NCBI GenBank assembly: GCA_946413655.1 | Contig: CAMKLO010000026.1 | Coordinates: 1 to 42,140 of the forward strand | Direction: 5' to 3' | DNA length: 42,140 bases | Source of the DNA: an uncultured Fibrobacter sp. | GTDB lineage: Bacteria; Fibrobacterota; Fibrobacteria; Fibrobacterales; Fibrobacteraceae | In this document: positions 32,586-40,792 of the stretch, in pieces | Layout: the number at the start of each line of letters is the position of its first letter | Position numbering within the stretch: the stretch's first letter is position 1 | Program-made: the position numbers and the translations under genes | The notes under the pieces: model-generated | What the model was told of the DNA's origin: nothing | Database searches by the model: none | What the model saw: only the letters and a program-made list of their open reading frames with translations

Positions 32586-32613
32586 TTCTAAGTCCTAAGC
32601 TCTAAGTTCTATA
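32586..32613. repeat. Heptanucleotide tandem repeat, CTTAGAG type (about 4 units)
   Basis: Units TTCTAAG, TCCTAAG, CTCTAAG and TTCTATA. The complement reads CTTAGAG/CTTAGGA, the same family as the repeat at 25423. It lies between the methylase stop and the aroD start. Confidence 0.7.
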
Positions 32614-32622
32614 TTTACAGCC

Positions 32623-33384
32623 ATGCCATCTAATTCACCAAAATACCTGGTCGGGCTTGTCGATCCCGAGACGCTTAGCGCTGCCGAAAGCGAAGAACTG
32701 CATCCGGCGCGTATCGACTACGAAAGCTGCGACATCCTCGAAATCCGCTACGACTTTTTTGACGAATCCGATTGGCAGGGACTATCATCACGCATCCGCA
32801 AGATTGCCCCGAAAGCGATACAATTGGGCACTATCCGCCTCAAGCATGACGGCGGAACATTCCCCGACGCCCGAGCCGTCGAACGCCTCGCCCTGTGGAA
32901 AAAGATCCTCGAAGCACAGGACAATCCACAATGGCTGGACCTCGAACGCGACTACCTCCACGATTACGACGAGCTCCGTGCATTAGCCACCCCCAAAGGC
33001 GTGAAAATCCTCATTTCCGAGCACAATTTCACCCGCATCCCGAGCGACCTCGAACTCAAGAACTACCTCACTGACGTCAAACGGGTCAAGGCGGACGGCA
33101 TCAAGATTGCTGCCATGAGCAATTCCGACGAAGACTGCACGAGGCTCTACAAGTTCGCGAAAAAGGCGAAGGGATTCAAGTTCATCGCCGCGTTCGGCAT
33201 GGGAGAAACCGGGAAAATTAGTCGAATTTGGTCCCTCAAGGAGGGCGCGAACCTCACCTACGGTTCCATCGGGAAGGCCGCCGCCCCCGGTCAAATCGAT
33301 GTCGGACTCATGAGAAAAGCAATCGACAGGCTCGAAACTACGACTTCACAAATAGAATTTTCTTCTTTTTTGAACATATTTTAG
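32623..33384 (+). CDS. aroD: Type I 3-dehydroquinate dehydratase
   Basis: A 253-residue class I enzyme. EIRYD at 40-44 holds a substrate-binding pair, His134 sits in SEHNF and the Schiff-base Lys161 in GIKIAAM. The late segment FGMGETGKISRIW gives the loop that contacts the substrate. It converts 3-dehydroquinate to 3-dehydroshikimate in the shikimate pathway, which also supplies chorismate for MqnA encoded in this window. The start ATG at 32623 follows a heptanucleotide repeat and lacks a good ribosome binding site. Confidence 0.9.
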   Translation: MPSNSPKYLVGLVDPETLSAAESEELHPARIDYESCDILEIRYDFFDESDWQGLSSRIRKIAPKAIQLGTIRLKHDGGTFPDARAVERLALWKKILEAQDNPQWLDLERDYLHDYDELRALATPKGVKILISEHNFTRIPSDLELKNYLTDVKRVKADGIKIAAMSNSDEDCTRLYKFAKKAKGFKFIAAFGMGETGKISRIWSLKEGANLTYGSIGKAAAPGQIDVGLMRKAIDRLETTTSQIEFSSFLNIF

Positions 33385-33459
33385 ATATAAACCACTCCAA
33401 ATGGCAAATTTTTTCTAAAATATTTGTTTGATTGAACATAAAAAGGAACATTATAAACC

Positions 33460-33924
33460 ATGCGTCTATCTGAAAGATTTGTAGATAATTGCATCTTGAT
33501 CAATTCTTCCAGCGAAACCAAGGAAGCAATCCTTAACGAACTGGTCGATACCCTTTGCAGCGCCTACAAACTAGAACACCGCGATGAAATTTTTGAAGCC
33601 ATCTGGACCCGCGAACAGAGTCGTTCCACGGGTATCGGTTGTGGTCTTGCCGTTCCGCACGCAAAGATTGACTATGTTGACCGTATGTGCATGGTCGCCG
33701 CCACTATCGAAAAGGGCCTGGATTTCCAGTCCTTTGACGGCGAACCGGTATATCTGCTTATCCTCATCGTGAGCCCGGGCAACACCGTGGGGCCGCACCT
33801 CAAGGCGCTCTCCTCCGTGAGCCGCCTCCTCGCTGACGGGAACGTGCGCAAGGACCTCATCGCCTCGAAGACTCCGGCCGAGTTCCTCAGCATCCTCCGC
33901 GCCGCCGAGGACAAGTACTTGTAG
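33460..33924 (+). CDS. ptsN: PTS EIIA domain protein (PtsN/fructose type)
   Basis: A 154-residue stand-alone EIIA of the mannitol-fructose class. The phosphorylated histidine is His67 in GLAVPHAKID. The fold is otherwise complete: TKEAILNELVDTL, EQSRSTGIGCGLA, YLLILIVSPGNTVGPHL. In the nitrogen PTS, EIIA-Ntr regulates metabolism and stress responses and takes phosphate from NPr/HPr. HprK and RpoN, its usual genomic companions, are encoded 20 kb away. AAGGA lies 16 nt before the ATG. Confidence 0.88.
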   Translation: MRLSERFVDNCILINSSSETKEAILNELVDTLCSAYKLEHRDEIFEAIWTREQSRSTGIGCGLAVPHAKIDYVDRMCMVAATIEKGLDFQSFDGEPVYLLILIVSPGNTVGPHLKALSSVSRLLADGNVRKDLIASKTPAEFLSILRAAEDKYL

Positions 33925-33938
33925 TGCGCCTTTGGCGC

Positions 33939-34055
33939 AGTGGTTAGTAAACAGTAGGCAGTAGACAGGAATAGTTAGGCGGCAAAGCCGCGATTATAAA
34001 AACTTCCGACTTCCTACCGACTACTTCCTACTAACCACCAACCACTAACCACTTT
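33939..34055. repeat. Two inverted blocks of heptanucleotide repeats around a small hairpin
   Basis: Left block (33939-33966): AGTGGTT, AGTAAAC, AGTAGGC, AGTAGAC. Centre: GCGGC-AAA-GCCGC (33979-33991). Right block (34005-34053), on the complement: AGTGGTT, AGTGGTT, GGTGGTT, AGTAGGA, AGTAGTC, GGTAGGA, AGTCGGA. The blocks are complementary enough to form a long imperfect hairpin. The whole lies between the ptsN stop and the tRNA gene. Confidence 0.8.
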
Positions 34056-34104
34056 CTCACCTCTTGACAACCTTAAAACTCTTTTCTATAATTGCTCTCA
34101 CTTC

Positions 34105-34179
34105 GGACGGTTAGCTCAGTTGGTTTAGAGCGCTGCTTTCACACGGCAGAGGTCACTGGTTCAAATCCAGTACCGTCCA
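34105..34179 (+). tRNA. tRNA-Val (anticodon CAC)
   Basis: Acceptor stem GGACGGT pairs with ACCGTCC. The D arm (GCTC...GAGC-like), anticodon stem CTGCT/GGCAG with loop TTCACAC, and T arm ACTGG-TTCAAAT-CCAGT are all present. Anticodon CAC reads GUG. The discriminator is A and CCA is not encoded. A hairpin terminator follows 5 nt later. Confidence 0.93.
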
Positions 34180-34183
34180 TTCG

Positions 34184-34210
34184 AAAGGCTTCCTCACGGG
34201 AGCCTTTTGT
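34184..34210 (+). terminator. Terminator behind tRNA-Val
   Basis: AAAGGCTTCC, a TCAC loop and GGGAGCCTTTT give a stable stem with a short T run. Confidence 0.75.
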
Positions 34211-34280
34211 GTATATGTACAAATTTTCTATCTTAAAAAACGAGCGCAACCAAAACATTAGGCTGGGGCATCTAAAAGGT

Positions 34281-35579
34281 ATGAATTACAAAAAAGCAGT
34301 CGTTCTCGGTATTTTTGCGTCAGCATCACTTGTTTTCGCTGATGGTCCCTGGACCTTAAGCGCATGCCTCAAGCAGGCAAAAGAGAAGAGCCTCAAGCTC
34401 GAATCCGCCAAAATCCGCGAACAGAAGGCCGATGTGAGCATTGAACAGGCGAAGGTCGCAAACTACCCCACCGTTTCGGCCAGCATCGGCAACTCCCTTT
34501 ACGATTCCCCGTTCCGTGACGGTCCGCAGGACCATTACCGCCTAAACGCAAGCATTAGCGCATCCTACACCCTTTGGGATGGCGGAACAACCAAGCTTTC
34601 CATCCAGGCGAACGAACTGAACAAGGAAGCCACGCGGCTTTCGACCAAAGAAACCGAACGCTCCATCCAGGAAAGCGTCCTGAACGCCTACATGAACCTG
34701 CTTGCCGCTATCGAGAAACTGCATACGGCGGACGCCTCCGTCGAACTGGCTAAGGCGGAATTCGAACACTACAACACACTGTTCGAAGCAGGCTCCATCA
34801 CCAAGAAGGACCTGACGCAGTCGCAGGCGAACGTCTTGCAGAAAGAGGCAGCACAGCTCTCGGCTCAGTTGAGCGTCAACACCTCGAAGACGACCCTCAG
34901 GCAGCTTTTGGAACTCCCGGAAAGCGCAGAATTCGAAATATCCGCGCCGGAATCCGACATCAAGACGCCAGACGAACTCAGCGCCATCCCCTCGCTCGAC
35001 GCGCTCCAAAAGACCGCGACGGACAACCACCCCGGCCTAAAGTCCGACAGTCTTTCTATCCAGGCAGCCAAGAAAAACACCGAAATTGCAGGCAAGGGCA
35101 AGTCCGTCAAGGTATCGCTCGGCGCAAACGCAAGTACCGGACTCCAGGCATGGGAATCCGGCAAGTACGGCAGCCAAATCAAGAACGGATATTCGCACAG
35201 CATTTCGTTGAACATCAATATCCCGATTGTTGACGGTGGCGCTACCGAAAACAAGGTGCTGCAGGCACAGTTGAGCGAAACCGAAAACATGGTCGCCCTG
35301 AAAGAACTGGCCAAGTCTCTTGAGAACAACATCGAAAAACTTTATCTGAACGCCCTTAGCGCCGACATGCAGTGGAAGGCAGCCATTCTTCAGGTCGAGG
35401 CCGAAAACGAAGCATTGCTCGTCGCCGAAGAACAACATAACGTAGGGTCGCTCACTTACACCGATTTGCTTTCGCAAAAGAACCGCCTCGAAAGCGCCCA
35501 ATCGACGCTCACGAACGCAAAATACACGAGTCTCCTGGCTCGCCATTTGCTCGACTTGTACCAAGGGAAGTTGGATTAA
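34281..35579 (+). CDS. TolC-family outer-membrane efflux/secretion protein
   Basis: The ATG at 34281 has AAAGG directly upstream and begins a clear signal peptide (cleavage after VFA-DG near residue 21). A longer in-frame opening back to 34092 covers the tRNA gene and is rejected. The 432-residue protein has the two-fold TolC repeat: long helices (IREQKADVSIEQAKVANYPT, then AEFEHYNTLFEAGSITKKDL) and strand pairs (LNASISASYTLWDGG; SHSISLNINIPIVDGG). Such proteins form a trans-periplasmic channel for efflux pumps or type I secretion. No periplasmic adaptor or pump gene follows, so its partner is unknown. Confidence 0.9.
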   Translation: MNYKKAVVLGIFASASLVFADGPWTLSACLKQAKEKSLKLESAKIREQKADVSIEQAKVANYPTVSASIGNSLYDSPFRDGPQDHYRLNASISASYTLWDGGTTKLSIQANELNKEATRLSTKETERSIQESVLNAYMNLLAAIEKLHTADASVELAKAEFEHYNTLFEAGSITKKDLTQSQANVLQKEAAQLSAQLSVNTSKTTLRQLLELPESAEFEISAPESDIKTPDELSAIPSLDALQKTATDNHPGLKSDSLSIQAAKKNTEIAGKGKSVKVSLGANASTGLQAWESGKYGSQIKNGYSHSISLNINIPIVDGGATENKVLQAQLSETENMVALKELAKSLENNIEKLYLNALSADMQWKAAILQVEAENEALLVAEEQHNVGSLTYTDLLSQKNRLESAQSTLTNAKYTSLLARHLLDLYQGKLD

Positions 35580-35590
35580 ACTATCACAAT

Positions 35591-35771
35591 CGTCATCCTG
35601 AGCGCAGCGATATACGAGACTAGGGGCTTCAGTCCCTTAGTGGAGTTAGGTTCGAAGGAGCAGGATCCAGTGCAGACTTAAAAACATGTCATGCCCGACT
35701 TGATCTCTTTGACTACTTGCAGCTATGCTGCTTAGTAGTCATGATCCGCGTATGGGGAGGGCATCTCCTTT
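35591..35771. repeat. Dispersed palindromic repeats between TolC and NYN genes
   Basis: CGTCATCCTGAGCG at 35591 and GAAGGAGCAGGATCCAGTGC ending at 35673 bound a segment with an inner hairpin (GGGGC-TTCA-GTCCC). This is the inverted, longer form of the repeat at 18664 and 27411. A second palindrome follows, with GTCATGCCCG near 35688 and GGGAGGGCAT near 35755 as arms, and an inner GCAGC-TAT-GCTGC hairpin. It lies between two convergent genes and may act as their terminator. Confidence 0.6.
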
Positions 35772-36926
35772 TTAAACTAATTTTTCAGCTTCGCCGTCGG
35801 CGTATTTTCCGTACAAAATCGCGACAATATCCTTCTTGGACACTTTCTGGCCCGTCTCTTCAAGACTTTTGCGGAGCCTGTCTAGCATCGCCTTGTCGAT
35901 TTCTTTCCAGTACTGGTTCGTTTCGGTCACGCGCCAAAGTTTGTCCTCACCGCCGCTGACGGTCACGAGTTTCGCCTTGAAAAACGTTCCCAGCGCGCGG
36001 TTGATGATGCTGCTCGTCGTGCCGGCGATATTCTTCGATACAATTTCCTGGACCAGGTCCTGCTTGCTCATCGGCACGAACGACGTAATGTCGCATGCTT
36101 CGGCATAGATTTTCTTGAGCATGTTGCGCGGGAACATGTCCCAGCCCTTGCGCTTGAGCGCCTTGGCCAAAATCATCTGCGCATCTTCATCGACGGTCAC
36201 TTTCTGCTCTGCAAGCGATACCGTGTAAGAACCGCCACCGACATCCGTCATCTGCACGAAATCCGCGGACTTCACGAAATCCTTGAACGTCTTGAATCCG
36301 AGACGCTTTTCGTTGAACGCATTGTCAATGCCAAGCATCTTGGGCTTTACCGCTGCAAGTGCAATCGGACCATCCTCTTTTTGCAGCACGCTCCTGAGCA
36401 TTTCCATGGAATCAATCTTTTCGGACACGAGCCGGTTCGCACGTTCCTTGGCCGCCGAAGAATCGTCATCGGCAGAATCTTCGTCTGCAGTCGCGTCGTC
36501 GGTATAGATGTACCGGGAACACGAATTCTTGACGCATTCGCTCAGCGGAGACTTGGGCCCAACACCTATCACTTCCTTGCCCTGCTCACGCAACTTGCGG
36601 AACAACGGCGAAAAATCGGAATCGCCCGTGGCAAGCACAATCCACTGCACCTGGGAATCCAGCGCCACCTCCATCGTATCGACCGTCATCTTTATGTCCG
36701 TCGAATTCTTGCCGCTGACCGGATGGAACGTGTGCACCAGTTCAAAACCGTTCTCGTTGAGTGTCGATTGCAGCGAAACGAGTTCGCGCGATGACCATTT
36801 GCCGTAGGCCTTGCGCACGACAATTTGCCCCAAGGGCAAAAGTTCGTCCATGAGCGACTGGACGCCGTTATTCTTGACCCAGTTGGTCAGGTTTTCCGCG
36901 TCGATAAAAATTGCGATGTGGTTCAT
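35772..36926 (-). CDS. NYN-domain nuclease-like protein with C-terminal OST-HTH/LOTUS-like domains
   Basis: A 384-residue protein. Residues 1-145 are a NYN (PIN-like) domain with the acidic set Asp9 (IFIDAENL), Asp77 (STDIKM) and [12 protein letters not shown] at 101-112 (Asp102, Asp104), the residues that bind metal in RNA-cleaving relatives such as LabA and MARF1. An acidic linker ([10 protein letters not shown]) follows. Residues 165-250 ([20 protein letters not shown], then [20 protein letters not shown]) fit an OST-HTH/LOTUS domain, an RNA-binding module. A further helical region ends the protein. An RNA-processing or RNA-decay role is plausible but its target is not known. Confidence 0.85.
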   Translation of the reverse strand: MNHIAIFIDAENLTNWVKNNGVQSLMDELLPLGQIVVRKAYGKWSSRELVSLQSTLNENGFELVHTFHPVSGKNSTDIKMTVDTMEVALDSQVQWIVLATGDSDFSPLFRKLREQGKEVIGVGPKSPLSECVKNSCSRYIYTDDATADEDSADDDSSAAKERANRLVSEKIDSMEMLRSVLQKEDGPIALAAVKPKMLGIDNAFNEKRLGFKTFKDFVKSADFVQMTDVGGGSYTVSLAEQKVTVDEDAQMILAKALKRKGWDMFPRNMLKKIYAEACDITSFVPMSKQDLVQEIVSKNIAGTTSSIINRALGTFFKAKLVTVSGGEDKLWRVTETNQYWKEIDKAMLDRLRKSLEETGQKVSKKDIVAILYGKYADGEAEKLV

Positions 36927-37324
36927 GCATGTATATATAGCAAATGGGAGTTACTAGTTCTGAGTTACTAGTTCTGAGTTACTAGTTACTAGTTAATAGT
37001 TAATAGTTAATAGTTACTAGTCAATGGTCTTTGGGCAGTTGGTGATTCAGGTCTGCCAGGGCGTTGCGGGATGTGCCCGCTAGAAGGGGTGATTTTCGTC
37101 CTTTTTAAATATAGGACCGAGCCGCACTGTTGGGATAGTCCAACGCTTGCCCCTCGCAAATATTACAAACTTATTACGAATTCAATTAACAGCCTAGAAG
37201 CATGGATAAATTGTCCATAACAATAAATTTACACTAGCGGTTCCATTCAACCATGTAGAATAGATTAACGGATAAGGTTAAAAGAGTCCAAAGAAAACGT
37301 TTGGATCCAAAAAAGGAGTGTTCA
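36927..37324. other. Spacer with heptanucleotide repeats and the promoter region of the first esterase
   Basis: The left part is the repeat array at 36949-37025. 37026-37190 shows no gene; it contains GC-rich short inverted words (GCGGGATGTGCCCGC at 37068-37082). 37190-37310 is AT-rich and should hold the esterase promoter; ATGGA and TCCAT arms flank a 7-nt centre at 37202-37218. A ribosome binding site AAAGGAG precedes ATG 37325. Confidence 0.6.
36949..37025. repeat. Heptanucleotide tandem repeat, AGTTACT type (11 units)
   Basis: Eleven consecutive 7-bp units: AGTTACT, AGTTCTG, AGTTACT, AGTTCTG, AGTTACT twice, AGTTAAT three times, AGTTACT and AGTCAAT. This is the longest and cleanest array of the family in the window. 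Confidence 0.95.
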
Positions 37325-38863
37325 ATGAAAGCGAAACATCTTTCATTTCTTTCGGCTGCGTGCATCGCGGCTCTATGTTCCACATCTTTCGCCTACACGA
37401 TCGAAGGGACCGTCAAGGACGATCAAGGCAAAGCTCTTAAAGACGTCTCGGTAAGCCTCCTCAAGGAAGGCAAAACCGCAACGACCGATAAAGACGGTAA
37501 ATTTACCATCCACGAAGACGAAGTTGTCACACCGCCAGACTCCCAAGACGTGGCTATTCGTCCAGCTTACAAGAATTCCATCGGATACATCAGCATCAAT
37601 AACGGGATTCTTTCGTATTCCCAGAGCAGCAAATCGCCTGTCCAGGTGAAGATTTTCAACTCTCTCGGAAGCCAGGTTTTCAAGAGCTCGCTTACGGGTT
37701 CGGGCTCTCTCGACTTGAGCACGAAAGTCAAGGCTCGCGGCACCTACTTCGCACAGGTGGCCGTCGGTAGCGCAAAGCAGACGCTCAAGTTCACGACCGA
37801 CGGGAGCTACAGCAGCTCGCTCGGCGCACAGCGTGCAGACGCCCTCATGAAGGACGCCCAGCAAGGCGAAGCCATCCGCTTCATCGCTACTGACTTCGAC
37901 ACGCTTACAATTCCTCTCGGCACACTCGACACGACTCTTGACGTGAAGCTCACGAAGGTCGTGCCTCCGGCTCCGACATTCAAATTCGGTTACGCTTTGA
38001 AGAACGACCCAACCCCGAGTAAGGGCTGCGGCACGACTTCCAAGCTGCAAAAAACCAGGAGTGTCGAAAACGGCGACCGTTTCGAATTGAGAGTCGGCAG
38101 CGAAAACCGCGAATACTTCCTCACTTTGCCAAAGAACTACGACAACAAGAAACCTTACAAGTTGCTCTTCGCCATGCACTGCATGGGCTCTAACGCCGAA
38201 GACTTCGTCCACCACTCTCCGGACCAGGACCATCCGTCTCCGTACTACGGCCAGCAGAAACTCGATACCGAAGGCAACTATATCTTCGTTTCTCCGCGTG
38301 GCGATACCGACGGTATGCCGTGGAGCGTATCTAGCGACAAGGACCACAAGTTCATCAACCAGTTGCTTACGACTCTCGAAGAAAACTACTGCATTGACAC
38401 CAGCCGCGTGTTCATGACGGGCTTTAGCTTCGGCGCCATGGTCACGAACTCCATGGCTCAGGATATGCAGGACCGCCTGCGCGCTGTCGCTGTCTATGCA
38501 ACCGCTGACTACAACATCTACTTGCCGAAGAACAAGGGCTTGCCGATCGCTTGGATGGCCGTCCACGGCAAAAATGACGGCACCTGCCAATATAACCGCG
38601 CTCGTGACAGCGCACTCAAGCGCATCCTCAAGAACAACGGTAAGGCCGACGCAGATGGCAACTTCACCGATGCCAGCGCTGAAAAGCCGAAGGAAGTCGG
38701 TGGCAGCGGACACCTCTGCTATGATTTCACAACCGTCGACGAACGCTTCCCGGTCAAGTTCTGCAGCTGGAATGGACCTCACCAGTGGACTGCCTTCGAC
38801 AACGGCAACTGGCAGAACACCTGGGTTCCTCAGGAAGTCCGCAAGTTCTTCGAACAGTTCTAA
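37325..38863 (+). CDS. Secreted CE1-type esterase, paralogue 1 (feruloyl/acetyl-xylan esterase-like)
   Basis: The ATG at 37325 has AAAGGAG 8 nt upstream, so the extension to 37301 is rejected. A signal peptide covers residues 1-23. Residues 24-65 (YTIEGTVKDDQGKALKDVSV) are a carboxypeptidase-regulatory-like module. Residues 95-157 (VQVKIFNSLGSQVFKSSL, ARGTYFAQV) resemble the type A sorting domain of type IX secretion, but here it is internal, not C-terminal. Residues 215-512 are the esterase with nucleophile Ser368 in GFSFG, and probable partners Asp418 (HGKND) and His486 (GPHQW). It likely removes acyl or feruloyl groups from plant xylan. It is the first of three tandem paralogues, each with its own start and terminator. 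Confidence 0.85.
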   Translation: MKAKHLSFLSAACIAALCSTSFAYTIEGTVKDDQGKALKDVSVSLLKEGKTATTDKDGKFTIHEDEVVTPPDSQDVAIRPAYKNSIGYISINNGILSYSQSSKSPVQVKIFNSLGSQVFKSSLTGSGSLDLSTKVKARGTYFAQVAVGSAKQTLKFTTDGSYSSSLGAQRADALMKDAQQGEAIRFIATDFDTLTIPLGTLDTTLDVKLTKVVPPAPTFKFGYALKNDPTPSKGCGTTSKLQKTRSVENGDRFELRVGSENREYFLTLPKNYDNKKPYKLLFAMHCMGSNAEDFVHHSPDQDHPSPYYGQQKLDTEGNYIFVSPRGDTDGMPWSVSSDKDHKFINQLLTTLEENYCIDTSRVFMTGFSFGAMVTNSMAQDMQDRLRAVAVYATADYNIYLPKNKGLPIAWMAVHGKNDGTCQYNRARDSALKRILKNNGKADADGNFTDASAEKPKEVGGSGHLCYDFTTVDERFPVKFCSWNGPHQWTAFDNGNWQNTWVPQEVRKFFEQF

Positions 38864-38890
38864 CCGAATTTCATAAATCAGCTCTCTACC

Positions 38891-38923
38891 AAAAACGACT
38901 CCTTCACGGGGGTCGTTTTTTTT
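38891..38923 (+). terminator. Terminator of esterase gene 1
   Basis: AAAACGACTCC, TTCAC loop and GGGGTCGTTTT, followed by a T run (T8 in total). Confidence 0.9.
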
Positions 38924-38964
38924 CACTCTATCATAACCGTAAAAATCATTTTATAGACAATTCA

Positions 38965-38978
38965 TCCATAGATATGGA
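38965..38978. promoter_or_regulatory. Palindrome upstream of esterase gene 2
   Basis: TCCATA-GA-TATGGA is a perfect 6-bp inverted repeat 73 bp before ATG 39051. The first esterase gene also has ATGGA and TCCAT arms about 107-123 bp before its start. It may be an operator; no regulator is known. Confidence 0.35.
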
Positions 38979-39050
38979 GTCCTAACGTGTAATTTTTTTC
39001 ACAATACGCTTTAGATTAGTTTATGGTAAAATAGGGAAAAAGGAGTAAAC

Positions 39051-40595
39051 ATGTCTATCAAAGCACCCAAATTTTTGACAACGGCGTGCCTTTTGGCATT
39101 CTGCGGGGTCGCCTCAGCATACACCATAACAGGGACCGTCTCTGACAATGACGGTAAAGCCCTCAAAGGCGCCTCGGCAAGTCTCCTTAAGGAAGGTAAA
39201 ACCTCAACGACCGATGACCAGGGCAAGTTCACCATCCACGAAGACGAAAAAGACACCACCGACGCCATCCATCCGGCCTTCAGGAACTCCGTCGGATATA
39301 TCGGTATCAACAACGGTATCCTCTCTTATTCTCAGAGCAGCAACTCGCCCGTACAGGTGAAGATTTTCAACTCACTCGGAAACCAGGTTTTTAAAAGCAC
39401 GCTCACGGGCTCCGGTACGCTCGATTTGAGCAAGAAGGTTCAGGCCCGAGGCAGCTACTTCGCACAGGTGGCCGTCGGTAGCGCAAAGCAGACGCTCAAG
39501 TTCACGACCGACGGGAGCTACAGCAGCTCGCTCGGCGCACAGCGTGCAGACGCCCTCATGAAGGACGCCCAGGCGGGCGAAGCTATCCGCTTTATCGCCG
39601 AAGGTTTCGATACGCTCACGGTGCCGCTGGGCACCCTCGACACCACGCTCAACGTGAAACTCACGAAAACGGTTCCTCCCGCACCGACATTCAAATTCGG
39701 TTACGCATTGAAGAACGATCCTACCCCGAGTAAAGGCTGCGGCACCGACTCCAAATTGAGAAAGGTCAAGAGCGTCGAGAATGGCGACCAGTTCGAGATT
39801 AGAGTCGGAAACGACACCCGCAAATACTTTATCACCCTGCCCAAGAACTACGACAACAAGAAGCCGCACAAGGTGCTCTTTGCACTGCACTGCTACGGCA
39901 GCAGTGGCGAGGACTTCGTGCACCACGCTCCGGACTACGACCATCCGACTCCGTACTACGGCCAACAGGTGCTCGACAAGAACGGCGACTACATTTTCGT
40001 CTCGCTGGATGCTATCGGAGGCCTGTGGAACAAGGGCCAAGGCGACCACGACTTTTTCGCCCAGACGCTCACGACCTTGAACGAAAACTACTGCATCGAT
40101 ACCAGCCGCGTGTTCATTAATGGCTTTAGCTATGGAGCCATGTTCAGCTACTCGCTCATGCAAGACATGCAGAGCCGCGTCCGTGCTGCTGCAACCTACG
40201 CCGTTGCCGATTACAACATCTGGCTCCCCGAAGGCAACAACATGAAAAACCTGCCCATTGCCTGGATGAACGTTCACGGCAAGAACGACGGTCGTTGCGA
40301 CTACAACCGCGCCAAGAACAGCGCCCTCCCGAGAATCCTCAAGCGCAACGGCAAGGCTGATGCCAACGGCGACTTCACCGACGCCAGCAGCGAAAAACCG
40401 CAAGAAGTCAACGGTAACACCGGACACGTCTGCTACGACTTCAAGAACGTCGATGAACGCTTCCCAGTCAAATGGTGCAGCTGGCCCGGAGACCACCAGT
40501 GGACCGCACACGACACCGGAAACATGGGCGTGGGCTGGAACTGGGAACAAACCTGGGTACCCGAAGAAGTCCACAAGTTCTTCGAACAGTTCTAA
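39051..40595 (+). CDS. Secreted CE1-type esterase, paralogue 2
   Basis: A 514-residue protein with ribosome binding site AAAGGAG before its ATG. Signal peptide residues 1-23, then the same three-part layout as paralogue 1: regulatory-like module (YTITGTVSDNDGKALKG), internal sorting-domain-like module (VQVKIFNSLGNQVFKSTL), esterase with Ser360 in GFSYG, Asp413 in HGKND and His482 in GDHQW. A tract of about 118 bp spanning the end of the internal module is identical in DNA to paralogue 1, although flanking sequence has diverged. Substrate preference may differ: the loop after FVS reads LDAIGGLWNKGQG here instead of PRGDTDGMPWS. Confidence 0.85.
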   Translation: MSIKAPKFLTTACLLAFCGVASAYTITGTVSDNDGKALKGASASLLKEGKTSTTDDQGKFTIHEDEKDTTDAIHPAFRNSVGYIGINNGILSYSQSSNSPVQVKIFNSLGNQVFKSTLTGSGTLDLSKKVQARGSYFAQVAVGSAKQTLKFTTDGSYSSSLGAQRADALMKDAQAGEAIRFIAEGFDTLTVPLGTLDTTLNVKLTKTVPPAPTFKFGYALKNDPTPSKGCGTDSKLRKVKSVENGDQFEIRVGNDTRKYFITLPKNYDNKKPHKVLFALHCYGSSGEDFVHHAPDYDHPTPYYGQQVLDKNGDYIFVSLDAIGGLWNKGQGDHDFFAQTLTTLNENYCIDTSRVFINGFSYGAMFSYSLMQDMQSRVRAAATYAVADYNIWLPEGNNMKNLPIAWMNVHGKNDGRCDYNRAKNSALPRILKRNGKADANGDFTDASSEKPQEVNGNTGHVCYDFKNVDERFPVKWCSWPGDHQWTAHDTGNMGVGWNWEQTWVPEEVHKFFEQF

Positions 40596-40620
40596 TTCAA
40601 CTTCATACACCTCCAACATT

Positions 40621-40651
40621 AAGGGCGCGCCAACAGGCGTGCCCTTTTTTG
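40621..40651 (+). terminator. Terminator of esterase gene 2
   Basis: AAGGGCGCGCC, loop AACA, GGCGTGCCCTT, then T run. The stem is 11 bp with one G-T pair. Confidence 0.92.
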
Positions 40652-40792
40652 TAATTAAAATCAGCCGATTTTAAGCATTACTTTTAGAAAATTTTGTTTA
40701 CCACGTTCTTTTCGTTCTTTTAGAAATTATATTGTCTATGTTGGCATTCGAGAAATCGATAGCTAATGGGGTTACGAGAAAGGAGCTAATTC

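Noticed and set aside
34092..34280. Upstream extension of the TolC-family gene
   Set aside because: It runs through tRNA-Val and a terminator; the ATG at 34281 has a ribosome binding site and starts a signal peptide.
36949..37025. CRISPR or iteron origin
   Set aside because: Units are only 7 bp with no spacers, no DnaA-type boxes and no replication gene nearby.
37373..38926. A 517-codon open frame antisense to esterase gene 1
   Set aside because: Its composition is the complement of the esterase codons, and it has a twin over gene 2 for the same reason.
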